Positions 1 through 5,013 of a stretch of DNA of 9,711 nt are shown in pieces (positions within the stretch are counted from its first letter, which is position 1; each line of letters starts with the position of its first letter). The translations under genes were made by a program, and so were the position numbers. The DNA is from Clostridium cavendishii DSM 21758 (lineage in GTDB: Bacteria > Bacillota > Clostridia > Clostridiales > Clostridiaceae): NCBI RefSeq assembly GCF_900141845.1, contig NZ_FQZB01000032.1:1-9711 (forward strand), read 5' to 3'. The notes beneath the pieces were generated by a model that saw nothing but the letters and a program-made list of their open reading frames with translations, was not told the origin of the DNA and did not search any database.

Positions 1-41
1 CATGTTCAGCTGACTCATACTAATAGATCGAGGGCTTGACC
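1..41 (+). rRNA. 23S ribosomal RNA, 3' end (partial)
   Basis: The first bases match the highly conserved 3' terminus of bacterial 23S rRNA: a CUGA..AUACUAAUAG segment followed by UCGAGGGCUUGACC. The rest of the gene lies upstream of the window. The exact mature 3' end is uncertain by a few bases. A 5S gene follows in the same direction about 135 bases later, as expected for an rRNA operon. Confidence 0.95.
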
Positions 42-84
42 AAAATAAAAGGTAATTAACAAAAACTAAGATTTATATATGCAA

Positions 85-108
85 TTTTCAGAGAACAAAC
101 TCTGAAAA
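85..108 (+). other. Hairpin in the 23S-5S spacer
   Basis: A perfect 9-bp stem (85-93 with 100-108, TTTTCAGAG/CTCTGAAAA) closes a 6-base loop. It sits in the transcribed spacer between 23S and 5S. No T-tract follows, so it is not a terminator. A role in rRNA precursor folding or RNase processing is an inference. Confidence 0.55.
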
Positions 109-140
109 AGGAAACTCAAAAGCTTTGGCTAATGAGTATT

Positions 141-173
141 ATTTCAAAAAGAAATCTAAGATTTCTGTGAAAT
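141..173 (+). other. Hairpin abutting the first 5S gene
   Basis: Two stacked stems form a long hairpin: 141-146 pairs with 168-173 (6 bp) and 150-156 pairs with 160-166 (7 bp), with a TAA loop. It ends four bases before the mature 5S 5' end. Its place suggests a processing signal for 5S precursor maturation, which is inference. The second 5S gene has a different hairpin upstream (437-475). Confidence 0.5.
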
Positions 174-176
174 AGC

Positions 177-295
177 ATCTGGTAATGATGCGTAATTTGG
201 TAACACCCGTACCCATTCCGAACACGACGGTTAAGCAAATTACGGCTGATGGTACTGCACGGGAGACTGTGTGGGAGAGTAAGTGGTTGCCAGGT
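177..295 (+). rRNA. 5S ribosomal RNA, copy 1
   Basis: This 119-base gene has the 5S hallmarks. Its 5' end ATCTGG pairs with the 3' end CCAGGT to close helix I. The core contains CCATTCCGAAC (loop C) and GGTTAAG, followed by GATGGTACTG and GGGAGAGTA. It follows 23S in the usual 23S-5S order and is followed six bases later by tRNA-Lys. It differs from copy 2 at three positions: 212 (C vs T), 228 (C vs A) and 260 (C vs T). The last keeps a G-C or G-U pair in helix IV and the other two appear to lie in loops. An open reading frame crossing this gene is spurious. Confidence 0.96.
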
Positions 296-301
296 TTGTA
301 T

Positions 302-377
302 GGTTCACTAGCTCAGTCGGTAGAGCACATGACTTTTAATCATGGTGTCCGGGGTTCGATTCCCCGGTGAGCCACCA
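302..377 (+). tRNA. tRNA-Lys (anticodon UUU), copy 1
   Basis: A 76-base tRNA with a full cloverleaf. The 7-bp acceptor stem (302-308 with 367-373) includes one G-U pair. The D-arm contains AGCTCAGTCGGTAGAGC. The anticodon stem is CATGA/TCATG around loop CTTTTAA, with anticodon TTT at 335-337. The T-arm GGGGTTCGATTCCCC is standard. The CCA end (375-377) is encoded. It lies directly behind 5S and is presumably cotranscribed and processed with the rRNA. Confidence 0.97.
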
Positions 378-378
378 A

Positions 379-412
379 AGCTTCTCTATAATTTGAGTAG
401 AGAAGTTTTTTT
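379..412 (+). terminator. Intrinsic terminator after the first 5S-tRNA unit
   Basis: An 8-bp stem (381-388 with 398-405, CTTCTCTA/TAGAGAAG) with a 9-base loop is followed by a run of seven T at 406-412. It starts two bases after the tRNA CCA end. Taken at face value it would end the main rRNA transcript before the second 5S-tRNA unit. Confidence 0.75.
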
Positions 413-436
413 ATTGATAAATAGATATATTAAGAA

Positions 437-475
437 AAAAGACTCCTTAGTTAAATCTAATGAGTAAAGTCTTTT
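437..475 (+). other. Hairpin between the two 5S-tRNA units
   Basis: An outer 8-bp stem (437-444 with 468-475, AAAAGACT/AGTCTTTT) encloses an inner stem (446-450 with 457-462, one bulged T). Only four T end the stem and they are paired, so it is a weak terminator at best. It may be a processing stem for the second 5S. TTGACA at 474-479 overlaps its 3' arm, but no -10 element lies at a proper distance. Confidence 0.45.
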
Positions 476-504
476 GACAAAATTAAGATTTTGAAAAGAT
501 TAAT

Positions 505-623
505 ATCTGGTAATGATGCGTAATTTGGTAACACCCGTATCCATTCCGAACACGAAGGTTAAGCAAATTACGGCTGATGGTACTGCATGGGAGACTGTGT
601 GGGAGAGTAAGTGGTTGCCAGGT
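505..623 (+). rRNA. 5S ribosomal RNA, copy 2
   Basis: A second complete 119-base 5S gene, identical to copy 1 except at 540, 556 and 588. All conserved 5S elements are present. It lies behind a terminator (379-412), so its expression needs read-through, or a promoter that I could not identify in the 92-base gap. A 23S copy is absent between the two 5S genes, so this is an extra 5S-tRNA module and not a second full operon. Confidence 0.95.
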
Positions 624-629
624 TTATAT

Positions 630-705
630 GGTTCACTAGCTCAGTCGGTAGAGCACATGACTTTTAATCATGGTGTCCGGGGTTCGATTCCCCGGTGAGC
701 CACCA
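630..705 (+). tRNA. tRNA-Lys (anticodon UUU), copy 2
   Basis: This is base-for-base identical to the tRNA at 302-377, with the same cloverleaf, anticodon TTT (663-665) and encoded CCA (703-705). It follows the second 5S gene with the same six-base spacer, which differs by one base (298 G vs 626 A). Confidence 0.97.
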
Positions 706-723
706 ACTATTACATATTTGATT

Positions 724-763
724 AAAAAAGTACTTACTATTTAATATAGTAAGTACTTTTTTT
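724..763 (+). terminator. Strong bidirectional terminator between tRNA-Lys and hydF
   Basis: A 13-bp perfect stem (728-740 with 746-758) with a 5-base loop is flanked by A-run 724-729 and T-run 757-763. Read on plus it ends the second 5S-tRNA unit, 20-odd bases after the CCA. Read on minus it has six T after the stem and lies 33 bases past the hydF stop. One hairpin therefore probably serves both convergent transcripts. Confidence 0.88.
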
Positions 764-795
764 AGATAATAATGAAAATAATCGAATTCAATTAT

Positions 796-1998
796 TTATT
801 TGTTTATTTCAGGGAACATAGAAGTAACTCTGTCTAAAATACCATTAATATGGGCTATAGCAGTACCAAAGTTAGTTATAGGAATATTTGAATCTTCAGA
901 TTTAACCAGTCTAGACATAAGTTGCTTTCTGGTGAACATACAACTACCACAATGAATTATAAGTTTAAAATCATTAAGATTTTCAGGAAAATCTACTCCG
1001 GTTAAGTTAACAAAGTTGAGATTACCACCAACTTTTTCTTCTAACCAAGTAGGAAGTTTCTCTCTTGCAATATCACCTTTTAATGCATGATGAGTACATG
1101 CCTCTGCAATTAATATTTTGTCACCAGGTTTTAAGGAATCAATTGTTCTAGCTCCTTTTACAAACATATCTAGATTCCCCTTATATCTAGCCATTAATAT
1201 TGAAAAAGATGTTAATGGAACATCAGATGGAATAATGGAATTTACTTTTTTAAAGATTTGAGAATCCGTTATTACTAAATCTGGCTTTTCATTTAATATT
1301 GATAAAATATCAGGTAGTTCGCTATCCTTAACGGTTAGAGCCATAGCATCATTATCAAGAAGATCCCTAATAATCTGAACTTGAGGTAGAATTAATCTTC
1401 CCTTAGGGGCTTGAATATCTTGTGGTGCTACTAAAATAACCTTTGCTTTAGGCTTTAGTATATCTCCTACTAGGGTAATATTTTCGAAGTCTATTGGAGC
1501 ATTTCTAATTATAGCTTGTTTAAATTCAGTAATATTATGCTTATTAGTAGCACTTACTCTAACAAAGTCTATTGGAAAGTCATTTCGTAATGAATTTTCA
1601 TCTAAGGGATAAGTGTCTATTTTATTTATAACACCTATAACTGGAATTTTTTTCTCTCTTAATGTATCATACCATAGTTTTTCCTTAGAAAAATTAGTTG
1701 TTTCTCCTGTAAATAAAAGTATAGCTAAATCAGTTTTATCCATAACTTCTTCAGTCTTTTTGATTCTTAATTTTCCTAAAGAGCCTTCATCATCTAATCC
1801 AGCAGTATCTATTATTACTACAGGACCTAATGGGAGCAATTCCATAGATTTAAAAACAGGGTCTGTTGTAGTACCAGGTGTGTCTGATACAAGTGATATA
1901 GATTGATTAGTTAATGTATTTACTAGACTTGATTTGCCTGCATTTCTTTTTCCAAAAAAGGATATATGCAATCTATTTGCTCTAGGTGTATCTAGCAT
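796..1998 (-). CDS. hydF: [FeFe]-hydrogenase maturation GTPase HydF
   Basis: HydF is the GTPase and Fe-S scaffold on which the 2Fe subcluster, built with the radical-SAM enzymes HydE and HydG, is assembled before transfer to apo-hydrogenase in the cytoplasm. The 400-residue protein is of usual family length. The GTPase domain comes first: P-loop GKRNAGKS (16-23), G2 Thr around 43-45, G3 DTAG (64-67), G4 NKID (125-128), G5 SAT (149-151). A middle dimerisation region follows. The C-terminal domain carries the [4Fe-4S] ligands: Cys301 in CTHH, and HCGSC with Cys350 and Cys353. The ATG has an AGGAG at plus-strand positions 2006-2010, eight bases upstream of the start. The TM1266-type regulator lies upstream on the same strand. 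hydE, hydG and the hydrogenase itself are not in the window. Confidence 0.97.
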   Translation of the reverse strand: MLDTPRANRLHISFFGKRNAGKSSLVNTLTNQSISLVSDTPGTTTDPVFKSMELLPLGPVVIIDTAGLDDEGSLGKLRIKKTEEVMDKTDLAILLFTGETTNFSKEKLWYDTLREKKIPVIGVINKIDTYPLDENSLRNDFPIDFVRVSATNKHNITEFKQAIIRNAPIDFENITLVGDILKPKAKVILVAPQDIQAPKGRLILPQVQIIRDLLDNDAMALTVKDSELPDILSILNEKPDLVITDSQIFKKVNSIIPSDVPLTSFSILMARYKGNLDMFVKGARTIDSLKPGDKILIAEACTHHALKGDIAREKLPTWLEEKVGGNLNFVNLTGVDFPENLNDFKLIIHCGSCMFTRKQLMSRLVKSEDSNIPITNFGTAIAHINGILDRVTSMFPEINK

Positions 1999-2300
1999 AA
2001 AATCACTCCTTTATATCAAAAATAATATTTTAATATTTATTTATATTAATTTAGAGCTCAAAATTATGGTTACTATATTCCGGTTACACTTAAATTGCTT
2101 TACAAGTTGTTTTTATTAAAATTGTTAAATGTAAGAGAATGTATAATTTTTTGATTTATTATGTGTATACTAAATCAAAAAATTAATAATTAATTAGTTA
2201 TAGTAAACATTATTGGTTTAATAATTTTTTAGCCATTAATTATGAACTATTTTGGTCTACATTATATTATCATAAAACTCCTTTAAATATTATTTAATTA
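1999..2300. other. AT-rich spacer between the regulator and hydF
   Basis: No supported gene lies in these 302 bases. Near hydF I see only its ribosome binding site. A weak minus-strand promoter-like pair, TTGAGC then TAAATA with a 16-base gap, reads towards hydF at about 2028-2055. A direct repeat GGTTAC occurs at 2068-2073 and 2082-2087, a 14-base period. A long inverted repeat lies at 2144-2185. I found no convincing terminator behind the regulator, so read-through into hydF is possible. Confidence 0.4.
2144..2185. repeat. 15-bp inverted repeat upstream of hydF
   Basis: The arms 2144-2158 and 2171-2185 are perfectly complementary (core TTTTTTGATTTA / TAAATCAAAAAA) around a 12-base centre. 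Neither strand ends in a T-run after the stem, so it does not look like an intrinsic terminator. It could be an RNA hairpin in a regulator-hydF transcript or a protein-binding site. Both are inference, and in DNA this AT-rich a low-complexity origin is possible. Confidence 0.5.
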
Positions 2301-2546
2301 TTATCTCTTAGTAATTGCAGATTTAACATTAACAAAAGGAATCTTTCCTAGCTTACCAGTAAGAGCACTTATCTCGTCAGTAGTACCGTCAACCATTATT
2401 GATATTAATGAGATATCCTTTTCTTTATAAGGTAAGCCCATTCTACCAATTATTATTGATGAATGTTCGTGAAGTATAGAATTTACATTTGGTGCACTTA
2501 ATAATTTTTCAATTACAATAGCTATAACTCCAACCCTATTTTCCAT
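2301..2546 (-). CDS. TM1266-type iron-only hydrogenase system regulator (putative)
   Basis: A small 81-residue cytoplasmic protein. It begins MENRVGVIAIVIE and carries LHEHSSIIIGRMGLPY (25-40), ISLISIMVDGTTDEISALTGKLG (45-67, given by its ends) and a last strand FVNVKSA. This is the pattern of the TM1266 family, a ferredoxin-like/ACT-like fold found beside [FeFe]-hydrogenase maturation genes and named a putative regulator. A direct biochemical role is not established as far as I know. The neighbouring hydF supports the assignment. The start is the ATG at 2544-2546: AGGAGG at 2553-2558 is ideally placed, and the protein begins exactly where the family does. A longer in-frame frame from TTG at 2675 would run through a hairpin and this Shine-Dalgarno, so it is rejected. 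Confidence 0.9.
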   Translation of the reverse strand: MENRVGVIAIVIEKLLSAPNVNSILHEHSSIIIGRMGLPYKEKDISLISIMVDGTTDEISALTGKLGKIPFVNVKSAITKR

Positions 2547-2566
2547 AAAAATCCTCCTAAATAAGA

Positions 2567-2597
2567 AATAGCGCCGCTTAAGCTTAAAGGCGCTATT
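2567..2597 (-). promoter_or_regulatory. GC-rich hairpin just upstream of the regulator's ribosome binding site
   Basis: A 9-bp perfect stem AATAGCGCC/GGCGCTATT (2567-2575 with 2589-2597) encloses a 13-base loop that contains the palindrome TTAAGCTTAA. The stem is strikingly GC-rich for this DNA. On the minus strand it ends eight bases before AGGAGG and 20 bases before the ATG. No T-run follows on either strand. A TATAAT (minus, 2595-2600) overlaps the upstream edge but has no fitting -35. It could be a 5'-UTR RNA element or an operator for autoregulation. Both are inference. Confidence 0.55.
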
Positions 2598-2740
2598 ATA
2601 ATATAAAACTGATATTTTAGTTTTACTTATTGACAAAATATAACGCATATCCTTTTGCTTAGAAAATCCTTGCAATTAGAAAAAGATAGTTAATTTTAAA
2701 TACCGTTGATTAATGAAAATCTTAAAAAACCGAATCTAAA

Positions 2741-2758
2741 ATTTTATAATTATAAAAT
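2741..2758. repeat. 18-base perfect palindrome
   Basis: The sequence ATTTTATAATTATAAAAT is its own reverse complement. It sits directly downstream of the minus-strand promoter candidate, covering the expected transcription start. An operator role is possible. It consists only of A and T, so chance is a real alternative. Confidence 0.4.
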
Positions 2759-2760
2759 AT

Positions 2761-2789
2761 ATTTTACTTGTATTATAATATTATATCAA
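2761..2789 (-). promoter_or_regulatory. Candidate promoter for the hydrogenase regulator
   Basis: On the minus strand TTGATA (2784-2789) and TAAAAT (2761-2766) are separated by 17 bases. This would start transcription near 2754 and give a leader of about 210 bases before the regulator ATG, including the hairpin at 2567-2597. In such AT-rich DNA chance matches are common. Confidence 0.45.
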
Positions 2790-2844
2790 GTTAATATTTA
2801 GTATTAATCTAGAGATTAAATTAATTATGAATACTTTTATATAA

Positions 2845-2887
2845 TATTTTAATAATAAATTATATAAGATAATTTATTATTAAAATA
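2845..2887. repeat. 19-bp AT-only inverted repeat upstream of the binding-protein gene
   Basis: Arms 2845-2863 and 2869-2887 are perfectly complementary around a 5-base centre (ATAAG). The arms contain only A and T. The element ends about 30 bases before the extended -10 at 2917, in the usual place of a regulator site or upstream activating sequence. A cruciform, an operator and low-complexity chance are all open. Confidence 0.5.
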
Positions 2888-2916
2888 AGTTAATATATAT
2901 AATTTAGAAATATATG

Positions 2917-2925
2917 TGGTAAAAT
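2917..2925 (+). promoter_or_regulatory. Extended -10 promoter for the binding-protein/deacetylase operon
   Basis: TGG directly followed by TAAAAT forms an extended -10 element (TGnTAtAAT type). No good -35 is seen 16-18 bases upstream, which such promoters can tolerate. Transcription would start near 2932, about 30 bases before the TTG start. Confidence 0.5.
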
Positions 2926-2961
2926 TAAACTAGGGCATATCAGAAGATAGGAGTGACAATA

Positions 2962-4212
2962 TTGAAAAAAATAATAACGGTAATAATATCAGTTTTAGTA
3001 CTTATGTTTTTTGTTACAGTACTTGAAAATAATAAAAGTTATTCAAACAATGATATATCAGAAAATAAGCTTATGGTTTATTCTACTTATGATGAACAAG
3101 TACTTAAGTATTTAAAGGATGAATTTAAGGCTAAAGCAGGTATAGATATAGATTTTAAGGTTTTTAATACAAGTAAAGATTTAGAAAACACTTTAAAAAA
3201 AGAAAAAGGCGCTCCAAATGCTGATTTTATTTTAGGAGGTGATAGTAATTTATACAAAAGGTTATCGAGTGAAGGGTTACTGGAAAAAAATTATCCAAGC
3301 TGGTGTAGTGATATTGATGGCAAAGATAAGGATAAAGATGGATATTGGTATTCATGTAGTAAGCGTATATTAAGTTTATTTTATAATAGTGAGTCACTTA
3401 AAGATTTTCCAGTAATAACGGATGTACAATCATTAGGTAATCCAAAATATAAAGGACTTATAACAATAGAAAAACCTGAGGAAAATACAACAAGAGCTTT
3501 AGTAGCAACAATACTTTATCCATATTATAAAAGTGATAAGTTGGAAGATGGCTTTAAAGTTTTATCATCAATTAAGGCAAACATAAAGCCAGAATATGTT
3601 GATTATTCAAAACTTATAAGTTCCATAGAGGCTAAAGAGGCTGGGATAGGGTTTGCAGAAATAGATAAAATAAATAAAGCAAAGATTAAAAATAATACAC
3701 CATTAACTATATTAAATAGTGATAAACAAATGATCATGATTGCTGAAGGTTGTGCAATACTTAAAAATTCTAAAAATATTAATACTGCAAAATTATTTGA
3801 AGAGTTTTCTGCTGGACCTAAGGTGCAGTTAGAGCTTGCAAATAAATTTGGTATTATTCCAGTTCACAATGTAGCATTAAATAATTCACCAAACAATATA
3901 AAGGATCTAAATAATAAAGTTATAAATCAAGATGAGATTAACTCTAATATAGATTCATGGATTGAGAGGTGGAATGCTTTAACTGTAGAACCTCCAAAAG
4001 AAAATATAACAAACAATAATAAGCAGGTCATAGAAAATAAGACATATAATCAAGTTACGGAGAATAAAACGTACAATCAGGCTACAGAAAATAAGAAAGA
4101 TAATAAAGTAGATAATAAGCAACAAATTAAAACTAAAGAAGATGAAAGTTCTAAGAATAAAAATCAGAACTCAGAAGGTGAAGAGATAGATAAAAATCAA
4201 AATTGGGAATAA
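2962..4212 (+). CDS. Membrane-anchored solute-binding-like protein (iron/polyamine-type ABC binding protein fold)
   Basis: The 416-residue protein starts with a Lys-Lys plus hydrophobic segment (about 4-21), so it is exported. The body (about 35-340) resembles type 2 periplasmic binding proteins of the Fe(III)/polyamine/phosphonate group: LMVYSTYDEQ, ADFILGGDSNLYKRLSSEGLLE, DKDGYWYSCS then LFYNSESL, and KYKGLITIEKP. There is no lipobox Cys after the signal segment and no clear signal peptidase I site, so it may stay as an N-terminal anchor. Cys115 and Cys132 flank an Asp-rich loop and might form a disulfide. Residues 345-416 are a hydrophilic Asn/Lys/Gln/Glu tail with repeats. The TTG at 2962 is chosen because AGGAG (2949-2953) lies eight bases before it and overlaps the upstream in-frame GTG at 2953. 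The ChbG-like gene follows after 15 bases. No permease or ATPase gene is nearby, and the ligand is unknown. Confidence 0.82.
   Translation: MKKIITVIISVLVLMFFVTVLENNKSYSNNDISENKLMVYSTYDEQVLKYLKDEFKAKAGIDIDFKVFNTSKDLENTLKKEKGAPNADFILGGDSNLYKRLSSEGLLEKNYPSWCSDIDGKDKDKDGYWYSCSKRILSLFYNSESLKDFPVITDVQSLGNPKYKGLITIEKPEENTTRALVATILYPYYKSDKLEDGFKVLSSIKANIKPEYVDYSKLISSIEAKEAGIGFAEIDKINKAKIKNNTPLTILNSDKQMIMIAEGCAILKNSKNINTAKLFEEFSAGPKVQLELANKFGIIPVHNVALNNSPNNIKDLNNKVINQDEINSNIDSWIERWNALTVEPPKENITNNNKQVIENKTYNQVTENKTYNQATENKKDNKVDNKQQIKTKEDESSKNKNQNSEGEEIDKNQNWE
4027..4107 (+). repeat. Three 9-residue tail repeats in the binding-like protein
   Basis: Three tandem 27-base units encode VIENKTYNQ, VTENKTYNQ and ATENKKDNK (residues 356-382), and a degenerate VDNK follows. 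Between units 1 and 2, eight of nine residues agree but six of those eight codons differ at the third base (Val, Glu, Lys, Thr, Tyr, Gln). The repeat is therefore conserved as protein rather than as DNA. The surrounding tail is low-complexity and probably disordered. Confidence 0.85.
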
Positions 4213-4227
4213 GGTGGGGGAGAATTT

Positions 4228-4983
4228 ATGAGATTAATTATTAATGCTGATGATTATGCTTTAACAAAAGGTGTTTCAGAGGGAATAATTCAAGGAATTA
4301 AAACTGGAGTTATAACTGATGCAACAGCAATGGCAAATATGGAGTATTTTACTGAAAGTATTGAAGTTGCGAAAAGGGTTGGTATTTCTAAAATGGGAAT
4401 CCATTTTACATTGACTGCTGGAAAACCAGTATCACAATGTGAGCAAATGAATACAATTGTAAATGAAGAAGGTTGTTTTTATAAACTTAATGAAATAACA
4501 CCTGAAAATATTGATTGTAAACAAATAGAAAAAGAATTAAGAGCACAGCTTGATATGTTTTTAAAGACAGGAATGACTTTAAATCATATAGATAGTCATC
4601 ATCATATATATGGCTTTAATGATGAGTTATTTGAGATTGTAGCAAATTTGGCTAAGGAATACAATGTTCCTATGAGATGTCCATTTGATAAACATAGGGA
4701 ATTGCTTAAAAGAATTGGGGTTAAAACTACGGATAAATTTATAAAAGATTTCTATGGTGAAGATATATCAGAAGAAATGTTAATAAATTTACTAGAGAAT
4801 AATAAAGATTTCAAAGGTAGTATTGAAATAATGGTACATCCAGCAATTGTAGATAATGAAATATTACAAAAAAGTTCATATAATAAAGTTAGAGAGAAAG
4901 AACTGAGTATATTAACAAGCAAGAGAGTGTTAAAATATATAAAAGACAATAATATAGAACTTATAAGTTATAGTGATTTATAG
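4228..4983 (+). CDS. chbG: YdjC/ChbG-family carbohydrate deacetylase
   Basis: A 251-residue cytoplasmic enzyme of the YdjC family, metal-dependent deacetylases that remove N-acetyl groups from sugars such as N,N'-diacetylchitobiose. Signature motifs are all present: LIINADDYALT with Asp8-Asp9 near the N-terminus, GIHFTLTAGKP with His59, HIDSHHHIY with Asp122 and His124-126, and MVHPA with His204. The Asp and His residues form the metal site and catalytic centre in the family. Length is normal. The ribosome binding site is an unusually G-rich AAGGTGGGGG (4211-4220), starting inside the upstream stop codon, which suggests translational coupling. The E. coli symbol reflects a chitobiose operon that is absent here, so the substrate is open. 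The partner gene is the binding-like protein just upstream. Confidence 0.9.
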   Translation: MRLIINADDYALTKGVSEGIIQGIKTGVITDATAMANMEYFTESIEVAKRVGISKMGIHFTLTAGKPVSQCEQMNTIVNEEGCFYKLNEITPENIDCKQIEKELRAQLDMFLKTGMTLNHIDSHHHIYGFNDELFEIVANLAKEYNVPMRCPFDKHRELLKRIGVKTTDKFIKDFYGEDISEEMLINLLENNKDFKGSIEIMVHPAIVDNEILQKSSYNKVREKELSILTSKRVLKYIKDNNIELISYSDL

Positions 4984-5013
4984 AAAGGGAAAGTTAATTA
5001 CTTTCCCTTTTTT
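4984..5013 (+). terminator. Terminator overlapping the end of the convergent LspA-like gene
   Basis: An 11-bp perfect stem (4984-4994 with 5000-5010, AAAGGGAAAGT/ACTTTCCCTTT) with a 5-base loop is followed by T through 5013. It starts on the base after the chbG stop codon. Its loop and 3' arm are also the last codons and the stop (4998-5000) of the minus-strand gene. On the minus strand only a short TTT follows, so it should act mainly on the plus strand. Confidence 0.85.

Larger units (their letters stand above)
177..705 (+). repeat. Tandem 5S-tRNA-Lys duplication
   Basis: Two 201-base direct copies, 177-377 and 505-705, are offset by 328 bases and differ at four positions: three in 5S and one in the spacer. 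Similarity falls off sharply at the mature 5S 5' end and just past the tRNA CCA end. The conserved block is therefore the mature RNAs plus the six bases between them. This pattern fits an older duplication whose gene bodies are held alike by selection or gene conversion. Confidence 0.9.
2547..2961. other. Divergent intergenic region between regulator and binding-protein gene
   Basis: These 415 bases separate genes read in opposite directions and hold no supported gene. They contain the upstream hairpin of the regulator (2567-2597), an 18-base perfect palindrome (2741-2758), a minus-strand promoter candidate (2761-2789), a 19-bp AT-only inverted repeat (2845-2887) and a plus-strand extended -10 promoter (2917-2925). 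Confidence 0.6.

Noticed and set aside
185..370. 61-codon reading frame, repeated at 513-698
   Set aside because: It runs through 5S rRNA and tRNA-Lys and ends inside the tRNA. The match between the two copies is due to the RNA genes.
1613..2119. Plus-strand frames of 97 and 61 codons
   Set aside because: The first lies entirely antisense to hydF and the second overlaps its start. Neither has a ribosome binding site or family signature.
2547..2675. 43-residue N-terminal extension of the hydrogenase regulator
   Set aside because: It would start at TTG without a Shine-Dalgarno, cross a hairpin and AGGAGG, and extend beyond the family's N-terminus.
3314..3351. Asp-rich loop DIDGKDKDKDGYW in the binding-like protein as an EF-hand calcium site
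   Set aside because: A D.DG segment before an aromatic residue is common at this place in the binding-protein family, so a separate calcium-binding domain is not supported.
4752..4949. Minus-strand 65-codon frame
   Set aside because: It is antisense to the deacetylase, with no start signals.
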